64,000 nt of DNA from Macrostomum hystrix (GCA_950097015.1 CATNEN010000002.1:6279501-6343500); one strand, 5' to 3'. Positions 11,530 through 23,679 are shown, counted from the stretch's first letter. Translations and numbers: made by a program. Notes: generated by a model not told the origin, from the letters alone.

Positions 11530-13077
11530 ATGGCTTCTAGCCCTTCAACTGCTCCGGCCGAGGACACCATGGTGCCTGAGGCCATACACGCTGCGGCGCC
11601 CGGGCTAGCTGGCCCCGCGACCGCCACAAATGCCGCGCTGCCCAACTCGCGCGATGACCGGGGCGCTAAGCGCTCCACCACCTCTGGAGCGGCAAAACGC
11701 CGTAGGCGCATGCTGGCCCACGGCACGTCGGCTCCATTGACCAAGGACCAGGCCCAGGCCAGAGGGGCCGAAGGGGCTCTGCCTAGGGCGGGGGCTGGGG
11801 CGGGGGGCCTTGTGCCTCCTGCCCAGGCTCCTGCACGGGGCGGAGCCCACGACGCCCCGAGGCCAGGGTCGCGGGCCAAGGAGGGCCCGGCGCCCATCCG
11901 GACGGCTGCCCGGCCCGAAGGAGAAGCGGAGGCGGAGGGCCCTGTGCCCACCGCCGACGCAGATCCCGAGGGTGGGGACGCCACCGGACAGGGCCCGGGA
12001 CCACAAGCTACCTACGCCGCCATCGCACGTAGGCAACCTGCCGTCATCATCACCGGCAGAGACGGGAAAAGGCTGAGCAGCGAACAGCTCAGCGACATTT
12101 GCCGCAACATAGATGCTATGTTGTGGCAACTTCAACTGAAGGGCGAGCCCCTGGCGGTCGGCGCAAGCGCTACCAGGGAATCGTGCTTCGTCGTCTGGCC
12201 CGGCGATGCGGAATCGGGGCGGCGGCTCCTCGAGTTGCTGCCCACGCAGAGCTGGGCGGCTGGCCTCGAGTTCCTACGGGAGAACGAGCCACCAAAGACC
12301 AAGCGACACCGTATCTTCGTCCCGGCGAAAAGTGTCGTCACCAGCGCTGAGGACCTCCGCAGGGGCCTCATCGCGATGAACCGGGAGCTGCCGACAGCGG
12401 GCCTGATCGTGCACCGCACGATCCTGCGCCCCGACGGCACCGGTTTCACCGCCATTCTGGGCCTGTCCGAGCAATGGACACGCCGCTACCCAGATGGCGC
12501 CAACATTTGCATTGGTCTGTGGAAGACCAAAATCTTCGCCTTCGAGGCGGATAAAACCCGAGGTCAGACCGGGCCCACCACCGTACCGGCCAATAAAGGG
12601 TCCTCGGACCCCAAGGCTGGGACTGGGGGCAGGGCCCAGTCGTCCCGCCAAAAAAGGCCAGAGCGTGCCATCGCTGGCGGCTCTGAGCGTCGCCCCGCGC
12701 GTGTCACAAAGCGCCGGGGCCTTCTCCAGCGGGCCTCCGAGGTGGTGCGAACCGCCAAGATGGCCCAGCTGCGCGCTGAGATGCGCGGTGGCCCACCGGG
12801 GCAGGCGCCGCAACCAAGGGCTACGGGGGAGGCCTCAGAGGTGCCCAGCTCCATCGAGCAGGGCCCTTCGAGCGCCCCTCCCACGGCCCAGGGAGCGGTG
12901 TCGGCTCCAGTTGAGGGCGACTCTGGGCCTGGGCTCGGGGCCGGGGGCGGGGACTGGGCGGCTGACGCCGTCGAGTTCCCGTCTCCGGCTCGGGGCCTGG
13001 GCACGGAGGAGCCCATGGCTACCGACATCGACCCGGAGGAGGAGGACCGCCTTCTGGCTGGGTCCCCCTCCAAGTAG
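11530..13077 (+). CDS. LINE ORF1 protein (nucleic-acid-binding type)
   Basis: 515 aa starting at the first ATG (MASSPSTAPAEDT). The N-terminal 150 residues are Ala/Pro/Gly-rich with a basic stretch (AAKRRRRM). A folded block at about residues 250-345 (RHRIFVPAKSV ... LIVHRTILRPDG ... ICIGLWKTKIFAFE) resembles the DUF4780-type domain found in ORF1 of some invertebrate LINEs. The C-terminal part is basic, then acidic (TDIDPEEEDR). No CCHC zinc knuckle is visible. It presumably coats the LINE RNA. The stop lies 12 bp before the ORF2 ATG. Confidence 0.75.
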   Translation: MASSPSTAPAEDTMVPEAIHAAAPGLAGPATATNAALPNSRDDRGAKRSTTSGAAKRRRRMLAHGTSAPLTKDQAQARGAEGALPRAGAGAGGLVPPAQAPARGGAHDAPRPGSRAKEGPAPIRTAARPEGEAEAEGPVPTADADPEGGDATGQGPGPQATYAAIARRQPAVIITGRDGKRLSSEQLSDICRNIDAMLWQLQLKGEPLAVGASATRESCFVVWPGDAESGRRLLELLPTQSWAAGLEFLRENEPPKTKRHRIFVPAKSVVTSAEDLRRGLIAMNRELPTAGLIVHRTILRPDGTGFTAILGLSEQWTRRYPDGANICIGLWKTKIFAFEADKTRGQTGPTTVPANKGSSDPKAGTGGRAQSSRQKRPERAIAGGSERRPARVTKRRGLLQRASEVVRTAKMAQLRAEMRGGPPGQAPQPRATGEASEVPSSIEQGPSSAPPTAQGAVSAPVEGDSGPGLGAGGGDWAADAVEFPSPARGLGTEEPMATDIDPEEEDRLLAGSPSK

Positions 13078-13089
13078 ACCTCTGCCTGC

Positions 13090-16000
13090 ATGATGATCCC
13101 CGGAATATCATGTCTGCAAGTTAACACCCAGCACTGCGTGGCAGCATCAGTCAATCTGATGCGCACGACAGAGCGCATGATGCCGGGCCTTGTACTTGTG
13201 CAGGAGCCCTGGCTATCAAAGAACAAGCCAAGCAACATTCCTGCTGGCTATGACTGCTTCTGCATGGCAGACTCTGTCCGCCCTAGATCACTGATCTATG
13301 CCGCAAAAGCCTTAAATGCGTGGATGAGACCCGATCTCTCTAACGGGGACATCTGCGTCATCCAATCTGCACACATTGTGCCTAACAAGTTGACCCTCGT
13401 GGCATCCGCCTACCTGGCAGGCGACGCCCCCGTGGTTAGCGATACCCTCGTCGCCCTCTGTGAATTCGCCAGGGCACGAAACTTCGAGCTGCTCCTCGCG
13501 GGAGATGTAAACTCGCATCACACCCACTGGGGTAGCTCAAAAATCAATGACCGCGGCGAAGAGCTCCTGGCCTTCGTCAGCGGCACGCCTCTAAACTTCT
13601 GCAATGTGGGCAACACGCCCACTTTCGACAATGGGCGGTGGGCTGAGGTGCTTGACGTCACCCTGGCCTCACCCGGCATCCTCCCAAGGGTGCTGGGGTG
13701 GGAGGTGTGGGAGACCGAAAGCTCGCTCTCGGACCACCGTTTCATCCGTTTCAACATCGGCACCCCCGATAAGAAGCAAAAGCCTATTTGGAGGCGTAAT
13801 GTCAGAAATACCGACTGGCCCGCGTTCAGCCAAAAGCTGCATGAGGGCCTTCGGGATTCTGACCCCTCCATGGCCATGGAAACCACGCAGGACCTGGATG
13901 GAGTGGCTGCCCTGCTGGGCGGCGCCATCACAGAGGCCTACGAAATGGCTTGCCCGCTCAAAGCCTACAAAGGCAAAAAATCGGCCCCCTGGTGGAACCC
14001 CGAGCTCGGAATCCTAAGACGCCGAGCTAAGGCTCTCCAGAGGAAGCTGAAAACCTCGCACGACCCTGATGACAAAGAGGCCTATACTCGCGCCATCCAT
14101 GAGTTTAAGGGCCGGGTCAGAAGGGCAAAAGCGGACAAGTGGCGACAATACTGCGAAGGGCTTGAGGGCTCGCGGCCCACGGCCCGCGTGGTAAAGGCGC
14201 TCACCAACGACCGCTTCTCCAAGCTCTCATCGATTAAAAAGCCGGACGGCTCGATCACTGAGCGCCCGGAGGAAACGCTCGAGCTTATGCTAGGGCATTT
14301 CTTCCCGAGTGTACCGGCGCACTTCGGCCCAGACGACCACTCGCGTGGAGGTCAGGGCCTGGCTCAGTCACTCGTTACGAATGACCGCATCGTTCGCGCG
14401 GCTAAGTCATTCAATCCTTTTAAAGCACCTGGGCCAGATGGTATATATCCGGCCTTTCTGCATGAAGCGGTTAAAAATGGCCGCTTCCTCCATCTCCTCT
14501 GCAGACTTCTACGGGCCTGCATCGTGCTGGGCTACGTACCAGCGCGGTGGCATGAAGCCCGGGTCGTCTTCATCCCGAAGCCCGCCAAAGGCGACTATCG
14601 CTCGGTCAAGTCTTATCGCCCGATAAGCTTGACTTCCACCTGCCTCAAGCTCATGGAAAGACTGGTGCTCTGGCGCCTTCTTACTGTAGAGCTAGGGCGG
14701 GCCCCGCTCTCACCAAACCAGCACGCCTTTCGGGCGGGCCGGTCCACGGAGAGCGCCCTCCACTGCATTGTGGAGACTCTCGAGAAGGCAGTGCTGGGCA
14801 GCGGTTTTGCCCTGGCTGTTTTCCTTGATATTGAGGGGGCCTTCGATAACGTTATTTTCGAAGCCTTTGAGAAGGCCCTGGTTTCCAGGGCCACTCACCC
14901 CCACCTCGTCCGTTGGGTCATGTACATGATCCGGAATCGCCACGTGGTGGCCCACCTCGAAGGCAGGGTGCTCTCGGCACCTGTCCTAAAAGGAGGGCCC
15001 CAAGGTGGCGTCCTCACCCCACTGCTGTGGAATCTCGTCATGGATGAGCTGCTAAAAAGCACTCGGCCTGACCCAGTCCTGAAGGTGGGATATGCCGACG
15101 ATGTGACCGCCATCTGCGCGGGCCCCTCGGCGGAAACCACCAGGGACCTCATTCAGGGCTTTATCAACAGGGCGGTGCGCTGGGCGGACCAATGCGGGCT
15201 CCGACTCTCTGAGTCCAAGACCGTTGCGGTTATGTTTACCAGCAGGCTGCGCTGGACCATTGAGCCACTGACTCTCTATGGCAAGAATATTGCCATGGAA
15301 AAGCAGGTCCGGTGCCTTGGTATCCTGCTAGACCATAGGCTTAACTGGACCCCGCACATTACCACAAAGGCCAAGAGGGCCCTGGCCATTCTGGCGCAAG
15401 TCAGGCGAGCCGTGGGCACCACCTGGGGGCTAACCCCCAAAAACCTTTGGTGGATTTACACGGCGATCATTAGACCGTCAGTCGCTTACGCTGGCCTCAT
15501 CTGGGCCAGTGCCATGAGCATCCAGAAAAACCTGGAGGCGCTTTATAGGGTGCAGGGCAGAGCCTGTCGCATGACGCTGGGCGCCCCACCCTCCACTCCC
15601 TTTGAAGGCATGAACGCTTTCCTCAACGCTACACCCATTGACATTTTTGTTAAGGGGGAAGCGGCAAAGTCCACCCGTCGTCTCCTTGATGCGGGTGTAT
15701 CCTTCCAGAATTCGCGAGCCTTCTCGAAGCGCTCCCTTCTGCCCCACTCTGACCTCTGCCTGAAAACTCTGGGCGAGTGCGGAGGGCTCACCATCCTTTC
15801 GGACGGGGCCCCGGCCACTTTACTCCGGAGCCACAGGTACAAAGTCAGCATCTTCCCTCGTAATGAGGTAAAGGACTGCTGGGATGACCCCGCAGTCCAC
15901 TGTTACACTGACGGCTCCCTGATGAACGGTAAATCGGGATTCGGGGTGTGCGTCGCCTCGGGTGGCGAGGTCCTCTGGACCCACTCCCAACACTGTGGCA

Positions 16001-16794
16001 AGAGCTCAAGCGTTTTCCAAAACGAAATGCTCGCCATCAGTTTCTGTGCGGCTGAGCTGCGCCAGAGGCAGCTGGCTGGTCGGAGGATCTTTTTTCACTC
16101 CGACAGTCAAGCAGCCCTCAAGGCCCTCAGTCGCTGCACCTCTCGCTCCAGAACCACCTTGGACTGCAACACCCAGTTAAACGGTTTGGCGCAGTCTAAC
16201 AAGGTGGAGCTGATGTGGATCCCTGGGCACGCCGGGCTCACAGGGAATGAGATGGCGGACGAGCTTGCAAAGGCTGGAGCAGCCAGCTCCCTGATGGGCC
16301 CGGGCCCGGAATCCCCGATCCCCGCCTCCGTTGTCAACTCCAGCATCAACCACTGGATGGAGACCCAGCACCGGAGGAGGTGGTCCAGCACCCTGAACTG
16401 TCGCCAGTCCAGGGCTGCGGTGCCAACCCCCTCTAGTAACCTGCGTAAGGCCTTACTCAGGCTAAACCGCAGAGACCTGAGAGCAGTCACCATGGCCCTT
16501 TCGGGACATGGCTGCTTCACCAGACACCGCTACCTCCAAGGCCACGTGCCTGAGGAAACGTGTCCTTTCTGCTGCTCCGGCCGTGAAAACGCCGAGCATT
16601 TCATTTGCCACTGCCCGGCCTTCACCCGGGCTAGGCTAAAACACCTCGGGCCGGCACCGACTCTTGCCGAAGCCTGCTCGCCCGAGAACATCCCTCAGCT
16701 CGCCCACTTCCTCCGGGATACCGGCCGAGCTGATTTCTTCCCAGCCTATGGCGAGGAAGATCGCGCGGCGGAACCGACCGACGGACCACCCTGA
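13090..16794 (+). CDS. LINE ORF2: AP-endonuclease, reverse transcriptase and RNase H
   Basis: 1,234 aa. The endonuclease occupies roughly residues 1-220 ([34 protein letters not shown]). The RT spans about 430-760, with [52 protein letters not shown] and the catalytic YADD. RNase H follows at about 935-1070 ([42 protein letters not shown]). [19 protein letters not shown] knuckle lies near the C terminus. It nicks target DNA and copies element RNA by target-primed reverse transcription. RNase H plus APE places it in the I/R1/Jockey region of LINE diversity; the exact clade needs a phylogeny. All catalytic motifs are intact. Confidence 0.93.
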   Translation: MMIPGISCLQVNTQHCVAASVNLMRTTERMMPGLVLVQEPWLSKNKPSNIPAGYDCFCMADSVRPRSLIYAAKALNAWMRPDLSNGDICVIQSAHIVPNKLTLVASAYLAGDAPVVSDTLVALCEFARARNFELLLAGDVNSHHTHWGSSKINDRGEELLAFVSGTPLNFCNVGNTPTFDNGRWAEVLDVTLASPGILPRVLGWEVWETESSLSDHRFIRFNIGTPDKKQKPIWRRNVRNTDWPAFSQKLHEGLRDSDPSMAMETTQDLDGVAALLGGAITEAYEMACPLKAYKGKKSAPWWNPELGILRRRAKALQRKLKTSHDPDDKEAYTRAIHEFKGRVRRAKADKWRQYCEGLEGSRPTARVVKALTNDRFSKLSSIKKPDGSITERPEETLELMLGHFFPSVPAHFGPDDHSRGGQGLAQSLVTNDRIVRAAKSFNPFKAPGPDGIYPAFLHEAVKNGRFLHLLCRLLRACIVLGYVPARWHEARVVFIPKPAKGDYRSVKSYRPISLTSTCLKLMERLVLWRLLTVELGRAPLSPNQHAFRAGRSTESALHCIVETLEKAVLGSGFALAVFLDIEGAFDNVIFEAFEKALVSRATHPHLVRWVMYMIRNRHVVAHLEGRVLSAPVLKGGPQGGVLTPLLWNLVMDELLKSTRPDPVLKVGYADDVTAICAGPSAETTRDLIQGFINRAVRWADQCGLRLSESKTVAVMFTSRLRWTIEPLTLYGKNIAMEKQVRCLGILLDHRLNWTPHITTKAKRALAILAQVRRAVGTTWGLTPKNLWWIYTAIIRPSVAYAGLIWASAMSIQKNLEALYRVQGRACRMTLGAPPSTPFEGMNAFLNATPIDIFVKGEAAKSTRRLLDAGVSFQNSRAFSKRSLLPHSDLCLKTLGECGGLTILSDGAPATLLRSHRYKVSIFPRNEVKDCWDDPAVHCYTDGSLMNGKSGFGVCVASGGEVLWTHSQHCGKSSSVFQNEMLAISFCAAELRQRQLAGRRIFFHSDSQAALKALSRCTSRSRTTLDCNTQLNGLAQSNKVELMWIPGHAGLTGNEMADELAKAGAASSLMGPGPESPIPASVVNSSINHWMETQHRRRWSSTLNCRQSRAAVPTPSSNLRKALLRLNRRDLRAVTMALSGHGCFTRHRYLQGHVPEETCPFCCSGRENAEHFICHCPAFTRARLKHLGPAPTLAEACSPENIPQLAHFLRDTGRADFFPAYGEEDRAAEPTDGPP

Positions 16795-16912
16795 GCGGCA
16801 CCGCCTCGCTGGAGGCCGTCTGGCTGCCAGGGGTTAGCGATATGGGCGGCAACAGCCGCCTCCTCGCTGCGTCCGTCATGGAGGCCCCCTGCCGCTAAGT
16901 CAAGTAAGTCAA

Positions 16913-18170
16913 AGACTTTCATTCATCCCACAGGTACAGACTTTCATTTATCCCACAGGTACAGACTTTCATTCATCCCACAGGTACAGACTTTCATTTA
17001 TCCCACAGGTACAGACTTTCATTTATCCCACAGGTACAGACTTTCATTTATCCCACAGGTACAGACTTTCATTTATCCCACAGGTACAGACTTTCATTCA
17101 TCCCACAGGTACAGACTTTCATTTATCCCACAGGTACAGACTTTCATTTATCCCACAACAGCTACAGACTTTCATTTATCCCACAGGTACAGACTTTCAT
17201 TTATCCCACAGGTACAGACTTTCATTTATCCCACAACAGCTACAGACTTTCATTTATTCCACAGGTACACACTTTCATTTATCCCACAGGTACAGACTTT
17301 TATTTATCCCACAGGTACAGACTTTCATTTATCCCACAGGTACAGACTTTCATTCATCCCACAGGTACAGACTTTCATTTATCCACAGGTACAGACTTTC
17401 ATTTATCCCACAGGTACACACTTTCATTTCTTCCACAGGTACACACTTTCATTCATCCCACAGGTACACACTTTCATTTCTTCCACAGGTACACACTTTC
17501 ATTTCTCCCACAGGTACACACTTTCATTTATCCCACAGGTACACACTTTCATTTCTTCCACAGGTACGCACTTTCATTCATCCCACAGGTACACACTTTC
17601 ATTTATCCCACAGGTACAGACTTTCATTCATCCCACAGGTACAGACTTTCATTTATCCCACAACAGCTACAGACTTTCATTTATTCCACAGGTACAGACT
17701 TTCATTTATCCCACAGGTACAGACTTTCATTTATCCCACAGGTACAGACTTTCATTTATTCCACAGGTACAGAGTTTCATTCATCCTACAGGTACAGACT
17801 TTCATTCATCCCACAGGTACAGACTTTCATTTATCCCACAGGTACAGACTTTCATTCATCCCACAGGTACAGACTTTCATTTATCCACAGGTACAGACTT
17901 TCATTTATCCCACAGGTACAGACTTTCATTCATCCCACAGGTACAGACTTTCATTTATCCCACAGGTACAGACTTTCATTTATCCCACAGGTACAGACTT
18001 TCATTTATCCAACAGGTACAGACTTTCATTTATCCCACAGGTACAGACTTTCATTTATCCCACAGGTACAGATTTTCATTTATCCCACAGGTACAGACTT
18101 TCATTTATCCCACAGGTACCGACTTTCATTCATCCCACAGGTACAGACTTTCATTTATCCCACATGTACA
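16913..18170 (+). repeat. 25-bp ACAGGTACAG VNTR, right part (unit 1)
   Basis: About 50 more units after the LINE. Each unit holds a pyrimidine-rich run, CCCACAG and GTACAG, so acceptor-like and donor-like motifs abut. Occasional ACAACAGCTACAG and ATTCC variants. Confidence 0.95.
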
Positions 18171-18982
18171 GCCTTTGATTTAGAACACAAAACACAAAAG
18201 CATGTCATAAATATCTGCTCACGAATATTTTTGGCATTTCGTGCACTTTGTCGAGTCTTGGGTCCGTTATAGAAGTGACGATGTGGTCTCAAAATATCTG
18301 GCCCAGCAAACCCTCAAAGCCCAGGTAAAAACGTCATTCGAGTCTTTAATAAGGCACCTCCAGAAATGCCACACTTGCGGCAGAAGCGGAAAATGCCTTG
18401 CCTTGCCCTGGAGAATTGAGCAGGATGGCTTTTGTGAGAACACGACCCCAGCCAGAGCACAAGCTGGCAGAGTGCTCAGGACTGACGCTTGCCAGTTGGA
18501 AACGACAAGGGTGGCTGGGGTGCTAGGTGGCTGGGGTGCAGAGGTTGCTGTCACTGCGCATTGTCTACCTTCACTCCGTGTCATCTCACAATGCTCACCT
18601 ACTTTCGGAGAAACAGCAAAGACTCATTGAGACAATGGCTATTTGAACTGTAGTGGGTTTCGACTGAGAATAACTGCTATTGAGCACTGCTTAGGAGTTT
18701 GAGCAGTCACAATAGAAGGGCCTGAGCCATTGTCTTTGCAGGCAGGCTCAGCTATGCGACTCAGAAGATCGCCGCAGGCCCCGCTCTGAAAATGACAATC
18801 GGCACAATGGCAATGAGTCTCAGCCAAAAACTCAAAGCCAGCAGTCACTGTCCAGCTCTCTCAAAATCTTGGCCTCATAAAATGTACTTTTGTTTCTTTC
18901 GGTTTGCATTTTCTGGTACGAAAGAATGATACTTCGTCAGGTCTATTTTTGCTCGCAATGACCGCTCTTGTGCCTGATTAAA
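18171..18982. other. Upstream region of copy 2, no gene seen
   Basis: About 800 bp between the 25-bp VNTR and the promoter, nearly identical to 39756-40560. Open frames here are short and not protein-like. It may contain regulatory DNA for the LU genes, given its conservation in both available upstream regions. Confidence 0.5.
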
Positions 18983-19063
18983 GTGAAGGATTATTGCGAA
19001 TGGCGTCATTTTCACCTGGTTGCCAAGGAGACAGGATGCTGTGGCGCACAGCTCCTCGCGAGC

Positions 19064-19070
19064 ATTTAAA
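19064..19070 (+). promoter_or_regulatory. TATA-like element of LU gene copy 2
   Basis: ATTTAAA in CGAGCATTTAAAGAGAGCC lies 82 bp before the ATG and is conserved in copy 3. The spacing allows a 5' UTR of about 50 bp. A half X-box-like GTTGCCAAGGAGAC lies about 45 bp further upstream. No transcript evidence. Confidence 0.45.
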
Positions 19071-19151
19071 GAGAGCCTCGAGCGGTGCTGTGAGATTTCT
19101 CAAGCCAGCTGCTCAACTATCCTCACTGACTGCTCCACAGCTCGAATCTGC

Positions 19152-22100
19152 ATGGCCAGGCCTCCGCTGCTGCTGCTGCTGCTTCTCATCCTGACTGCCG
19201 TCAGCTTTGGTAAGTATTGCACCTGTGCTCACTGCCCTCACATGCACCTGTGCTCACTGCCCTCACATGCACCTGTGCTCACTGCCCTCACATGCACCTG
19301 TGCTCACTGCCCTCACATGCACCTGTGCTCACTGCCCTCACATGCACCTGTGCTCACTGCCCTCACATGCACCTGTGCTCACTGTCCTCACATGCACCTG
19401 TGCTCACTGCCCTCACATGCACCTGTGCTCACTGCCCTCACATGCACCTGTGCTCACTGCCCTCACATGCACATGTGCTCACTGCCCTCACATGCACCTG
19501 TGCTCACTGTCCTCACATGCACCTGTGCTCACTGCCCTCACATGCACCTGTGCTCACTGCCCTCACACACACTGCTGATTGCAGACAACTGTCAGGCAAT
19601 CAACTGTTTTACCGGGAGCGGGACATCAACAACAGACAATGGGACGACTTTGGCATGTGGGTCAGCCACTGGGTGCTACTCAGTCACAACCAGTGGGGTA
19701 AGATTGAATTGTCTGCTGATTTGTTTTTTGTTTTCTGTTTTCCCTTGAAGTTACCTTTTCAAAGCGCCCGCCATCAATGACTCATCATTCCAGCTAAGAT
19801 CTGCGGGCTGCACCAGCAATGGCCAGTGCGGCATTCCAGGCCCGGACTGCTACGTGTGCAGCACGGACTTCTGCAACAGCGTGACCCCCTCCTCCATCAG
19901 CTGCTTCTACCGCTCAGGATCTTCCAGCAGCACCGACAATGGCACTGTGGTCGCCTGCCACTCCGGGGTCTCAGCCTGTTACTCCTACATGGGATCGGTG
20001 AGTTGAGCTGAGAAGCTAAACTAAATTAGCTCTTGAAAAGGTGCGCGCGTTTCTGCAGTGCAGTTCACTTTTTTAAGAACTTTTCTTTAAATGTAACGTG
20101 CCGATGGCAATAATTTAAATTCCCTTTTTTCTATGTCAATTTGAAGAATGTTTGTTTTCATTGGAAGCAAAGTCTTTGTTTGTCAGCTGATTTGATTGCT
20201 AATGCTGCTGTGTACTTCAAGCGGGTGTCGATTTTGAGCTGACAGTCAATGACTTGCTGAACTCGCTCCTCGGGACCTCACTGAAGGATTGATTGAACAG
20301 CTGGGAGCGGCTGGCGAAGCGGAGGTGGTGGGTGAGGAATGAGCCCAGCGCTCAAGGTGAAGAATGGGATGTGGGAATTTTGGTATTTACAGCGCTTTTA
20401 AAATCAAGACTACAATCAGGACTGCAGTCTTAGTTTTATCTTTTTACAAGGTTAGTTGTCTGTGCCATTGGCAGCACTGGCCTTCAAAATAGAACTTTCT
20501 TGACAGTAGATCGACCTGTGCCTTTTGTAGGTATCATCTGGCGGCGGCAGCTATGCCGGCTGTGGCAACATCAGCACCAATGGCAATTTTCAGCTGTTCA
20601 CCTGCAACTCCAGCCTGTGCAACTCCCGAACACCGTCAGCCATCAGCTGCTATGCGGCATCAAGATCTCCTGGTTCCACCGACAACGGATCTGCGGTGCC
20701 CTGTCCTACTGGAATAAAGACATGCCATGTCTATGACTACAACGCCATTTATTCGGTAATTCTCCCACCTGGGTGATTTAATTCTACAACATGGCTTCTA
20801 GCATTTAGAATAAGAAAAAAGTAAGCAAGACACCACATAAGCCTGGAAGTGGCAAGAAGAATGAGCATGGCAGAGGCAAGAAGAATGAGCATGGCAGAGG
20901 CAAGAAGAATGAGCATGGCAGAGGCAAGAAGAATGAGCATGGCAGAGGCAAGAAGAATGAGCATGGCAGAGGCAAGAAGAATGAGCATGGCAGAGGCAAG
21001 AAGAATGAGCATGGCAGAGGCAAGAAGAATGAGCATGGCAGAGGCAAGAAGAATGAGCATGGCAGAGGCAAGAAGAATGAGCATGGCAGAGGCAAGAAGA
21101 ATGAGAATGGCAGAGGCAAGAAGATTGAGCATGGGAAATGAGAAAAACCAAAATGCAAGCAAATGAGCCTTCGATTGCCCCACCCTGTACTTCAGTATAG
21201 CTCCAGCTGGTATGCTGGCTGCGGCTCCTGCAACTCCACCGAGAATCCAACATGCGTGACCTGCAGCTCTGACCTGTGCAACTCAGCGACTCCTTCAGCC
21301 ATCAGCTGCTATAAAAGAAGACTAATATTTGGGAGTGCGATCAGCAATGGACAGCCCGAACCTTGTCAGCCAGGAATTAGTACCTGCTATTCGTTTATTG
21401 CCTACTATATGGTAAGTTCCGATTTTGAATGAGCTTTTCTGCCTACACATTCCACATGTAGTGCAAAAACTACTGCATAATACTACTCAATATTAGCTCA
21501 TTTTCATTGTCAATATATGGACAATTTCAGGGTCAGAATAACTATGGCGGCTGCGGCGCCTGCAGCCCAGACACGATTCCGTCATGTCAGACATGCACCA
21601 GTGACTACTGCAACACCATGGATACAGGAACTCTCACCTGCGCTATAATTGGAAGCAATAACTATAACTCTGTCTCCTGTGCCACAGGAATAAACAGCTG
21701 CTACTCACTCACCAAGCCCATTGTGAGTAGAGCTTTTACCTGTGAATGTCAGCCAGTGTGCTCCGCTGTGATCTGCTCTGACATTTGCCTCTGCAAACAC
21801 CAATTATTCCAGAGACGGATACCTAATGGTTTTGTCGACAACCTCCTCGGTGGCTGCGGTGTCTGTACGGCGACAACAAGCGCCCTCTACGGCTGCACAA
21901 TGTGCAACACCAGCAACTGCAACTCCGGGGCCCCAGCAACAACTGGCAGCGCAGCCAATTCGAGCGGAAACCCAGCAGCAGGTGGCTTCAGCTGCTACAA
22001 TGGCTTCGGTGAGACTGGCGTCAGCAGCCCACAGACTGTCAGCTGTCCGTCATCGAGCACCTGCTTCGACTACATCATTAGCTACGGAGTGAAGAATGTG

Positions 22101-22841
22101 AGGCTGAAAAAATTTTTTGTTTAAAAAAATGAAGCTTTCGAGGGCTATTAAACGATCATTTTGAACTCACCTGCAGTTCTACTTCTCCGCCTGCTCAATC
22201 ACATCAGCTCCATCCTCTCACCTGCAGTTCTACTTCTCAGCCTGCTCAATCACATCAGCTCCATCCTCTCACCTGCAGTTCTACTTCTCAGCCTGCTCAA
22301 TCACATCAGCTCCATCCTCTCACCTGCAGTTCTACTTCTCAGCCTGCTCAATCACATCAGCTCCATCCTCTCACCTGCAGTTCTACTTCTCAGGCTGTGG
22401 CAGCTGTCCCTTCAGCAGCGGCAACAACTGTCGCACCTGCAGCTCGAGCTTGTGCAACTCACCTCGGAGAAAGTCCGGCACGAGATGCTACTTCAGCTTC
22501 GGTGACAGTGCGCAGAGCAAATCCGTGGTCGACTGTCCGTCATCCAGCAGCTGCTTCAGCTACACCTACAATTACGGACTGGCCAAGGTGAGTTCTTGTG
22601 CTCAGCCTCATTCTGCTGTGAGTTCACATGAGTTTGAGTATTGCTGGCGATCTGCGAACCCGCGCATTTTCAGTTCTTCTTTGCCGGCTGCGGCAACTGC
22701 ACTTTCGACAGCGGCACGACGAACTGCCGCACCTGCTTCACCGACCTCTGCAACTCGGGCTCCGCACTGGGCTGCTCCGCTGCTGCTGCTGCTGCTGCCG
22801 CTGCTGTGGTCTTTGGACTGAACTTCATGAAGCTCTTCTGA
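19152..22841 (+). CDS. Multi-domain LU (Ly6/uPAR-like) GPI-anchored protein, copy 2, complete
   Basis: Exons: 19152-19209 (ATG, signal peptide MARPPLLLLLLLILTAVSFG), 19585-19697, 19794-19997, 20531-20755, 21196-21411, 21531-21722, 21813-22097, 22381-22587, 22674-22841 (TGA). The sum is 1,668 nt, or 555 aa. Exon 1 ends in phase 1; junctions from exon 2 onward are phase 0. The leucine-rich leader is followed by seven LU-like domains of about 65-80 residues, each ending C..C..D.CN or close to it, then an alanine-rich tail VVFGLNFMKLF typical of GPI signals. Exon 7 lacks part of the Pro/Thr/Ser spacer present in copies 1 and 3. A TATA-like element lies about 82 bp upstream of the ATG. A DIRS-like element is inserted about 650 bp past the stop codon. 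The exon model rests on splice consensus and paralog comparison, without transcript data. Confidence 0.85.
19220..19570 (+). repeat. 25-bp minisatellite in intron 1 of copy 2
   Basis: About 14 units of ACCTGTGCTCACTGCCCTCACATGC filling the intron between donor 19210 and acceptor 19584. Confidence 0.95.
20860..21137 (+). repeat. 24-bp minisatellite in intron 4 of copy 2
   Basis: About 12 units of AGAATGAGCATGGCAGAGGC plus AAGA. The sequence is purine-rich on the sense strand, resembling GAAGAA-type splicing enhancers. Frames on either strand are repeat artefacts. Confidence 0.95.
22177..22393 (+). repeat. 51-bp acceptor-bearing minisatellite, intron 7 of copy 2
   Basis: CAG|TTC acceptors at 22177, 22228, 22279, 22330 and 22381, exactly 51 bp apart. 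The exon 8 frame is open through all four extra units. The unit is the same as in copies 1 and 3. Confidence 0.92.
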
Positions 22842-23464
22842 AGCTTCATTTTCTGAGAAACTGTGAATTACGAGCTCGTATCACGTGACTTTTTGCCTCA
22901 GTTTGACTGCCCAACTCGCTTCTGCTTTCGGTTCACTTCTGAGCCACTGACAGGTCGCACTTTCAGGATTGCTGTCTGCCAGGTGGGAGTGTCTGATGAC
23001 ACAATTTTATTTGAAACTGAATTATTCAAGGTTTCACGTTGCTGATTCGTTCCTCCTACAAATTTTTTTTCTTGCTTTTCACATCACATGAATATTCAAT
23101 ACGTTTTCAACCCAGTATTTATTAATCCAGTTGAATCCAGCTCAAATCACATGTCGGCTCTGAACAATGTCCAACACGAATAATCAGAATTATGCTTTTT
23201 ATGTTAAGGTGACGTGAGGTGAATTTCCACTACCAAAATTTTGTTTTTCAACTTCTTAAAGTCGAAATACCGCCCAAAATACACTGAAGTCAAAGTTAAT
23301 TCATATCTAATCCATCATTTAAAGATTCAAAGCCAGTTCCCAAAAATTTAATAGTTTTCTGTTTGAGTGTAGCGAGTGAATTACTCACGAAACAATTGGC
23401 TTTTTGTGCGTATAATTAGCAGAGACTGTGTCCCGGAAATATTTTTAGGTGTATTTTAGAGTAT

Positions 23465-23470
23465 AATAAA
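23465..23470 (+). promoter_or_regulatory. Candidate poly(A) signal AATAAA, copy 2
   Basis: Counterpart of the copy 1 site, about 624 bp after the stop and only about 20 bp before the DIRS-like insertion. If it is the real signal, the insertion falls right at the transcript end. Confidence 0.3.
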
Positions 23471-23489
23471 ATATTAGTTAAAATTTCAC

Positions 23490-23581
23490 TAAACACCACA
23501 CTCCCAGGCACGAAGGCAGACAGAGACAGCAGATGCGACACAGCAGAGAGCGAACGAGGGAAGGGCACCGTCTATGGCCCA
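23490..23581 (-). repeat. DIRS-like element terminal 92-bp repeat (B2)
   Basis: Matches 23834-23925 over 92 bp (TAAACACCACACTCCC ... CTATGGCCCA). Terminal repeat at the 3' end of the element in its sense orientation. Confidence 0.9.
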
Positions 23582-23679
23582 CATACGATATATTTGCAAA
23601 TAAATTATTTCAAAGGAAGTATTCAAAATGCACACAAAAAGGCAAAAGCAAGAAAGAAAAAAGGAAGCAAGGAAAAAGA

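Larger units (their letters stand above)
10861..16912 (+). mobile_element. Full-length APE/RNase H non-LTR retrotransposon (I/Jockey-like superfamily)
   Basis: About 6.05 kb flanked by AGACTTTCATTCA at 10848-10860 and 16913-16925, a plausible 13-bp TSD, although the target is itself a repeat. The 5' UTR holds two similar blocks (about 11129-11190 and 11226-11290, both with GTGTCACCCTTTGACCTTAA). ORF1 and ORF2 are both open. The 3' end is a short tandem TAAGTCAAG tail rather than poly(A). GC content and codon use are richer than the flanks. The element is absent from unit 2, so it inserted after the duplication or was lost there, and it looks young. Confidence 0.9.

Noticed and set aside
11496-13238. 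Long minus-strand and alternative-frame ORFs across the LINE ORF1 region
   Set aside because: GC-rich shadows of ORF1; they lack motifs and differ from the family's coding strand.
10636-18170. CRISPR-like array
   Set aside because: Units are directly adjacent without unique spacers, and the DNA is clearly eukaryotic; this is a minisatellite.
19020-19060. RFX X-box in the LU gene promoter (GTTGCCAAGGAGAC)
   Set aside because: Only the left half-site fits the consensus; kept as a remark under the TATA-like element.
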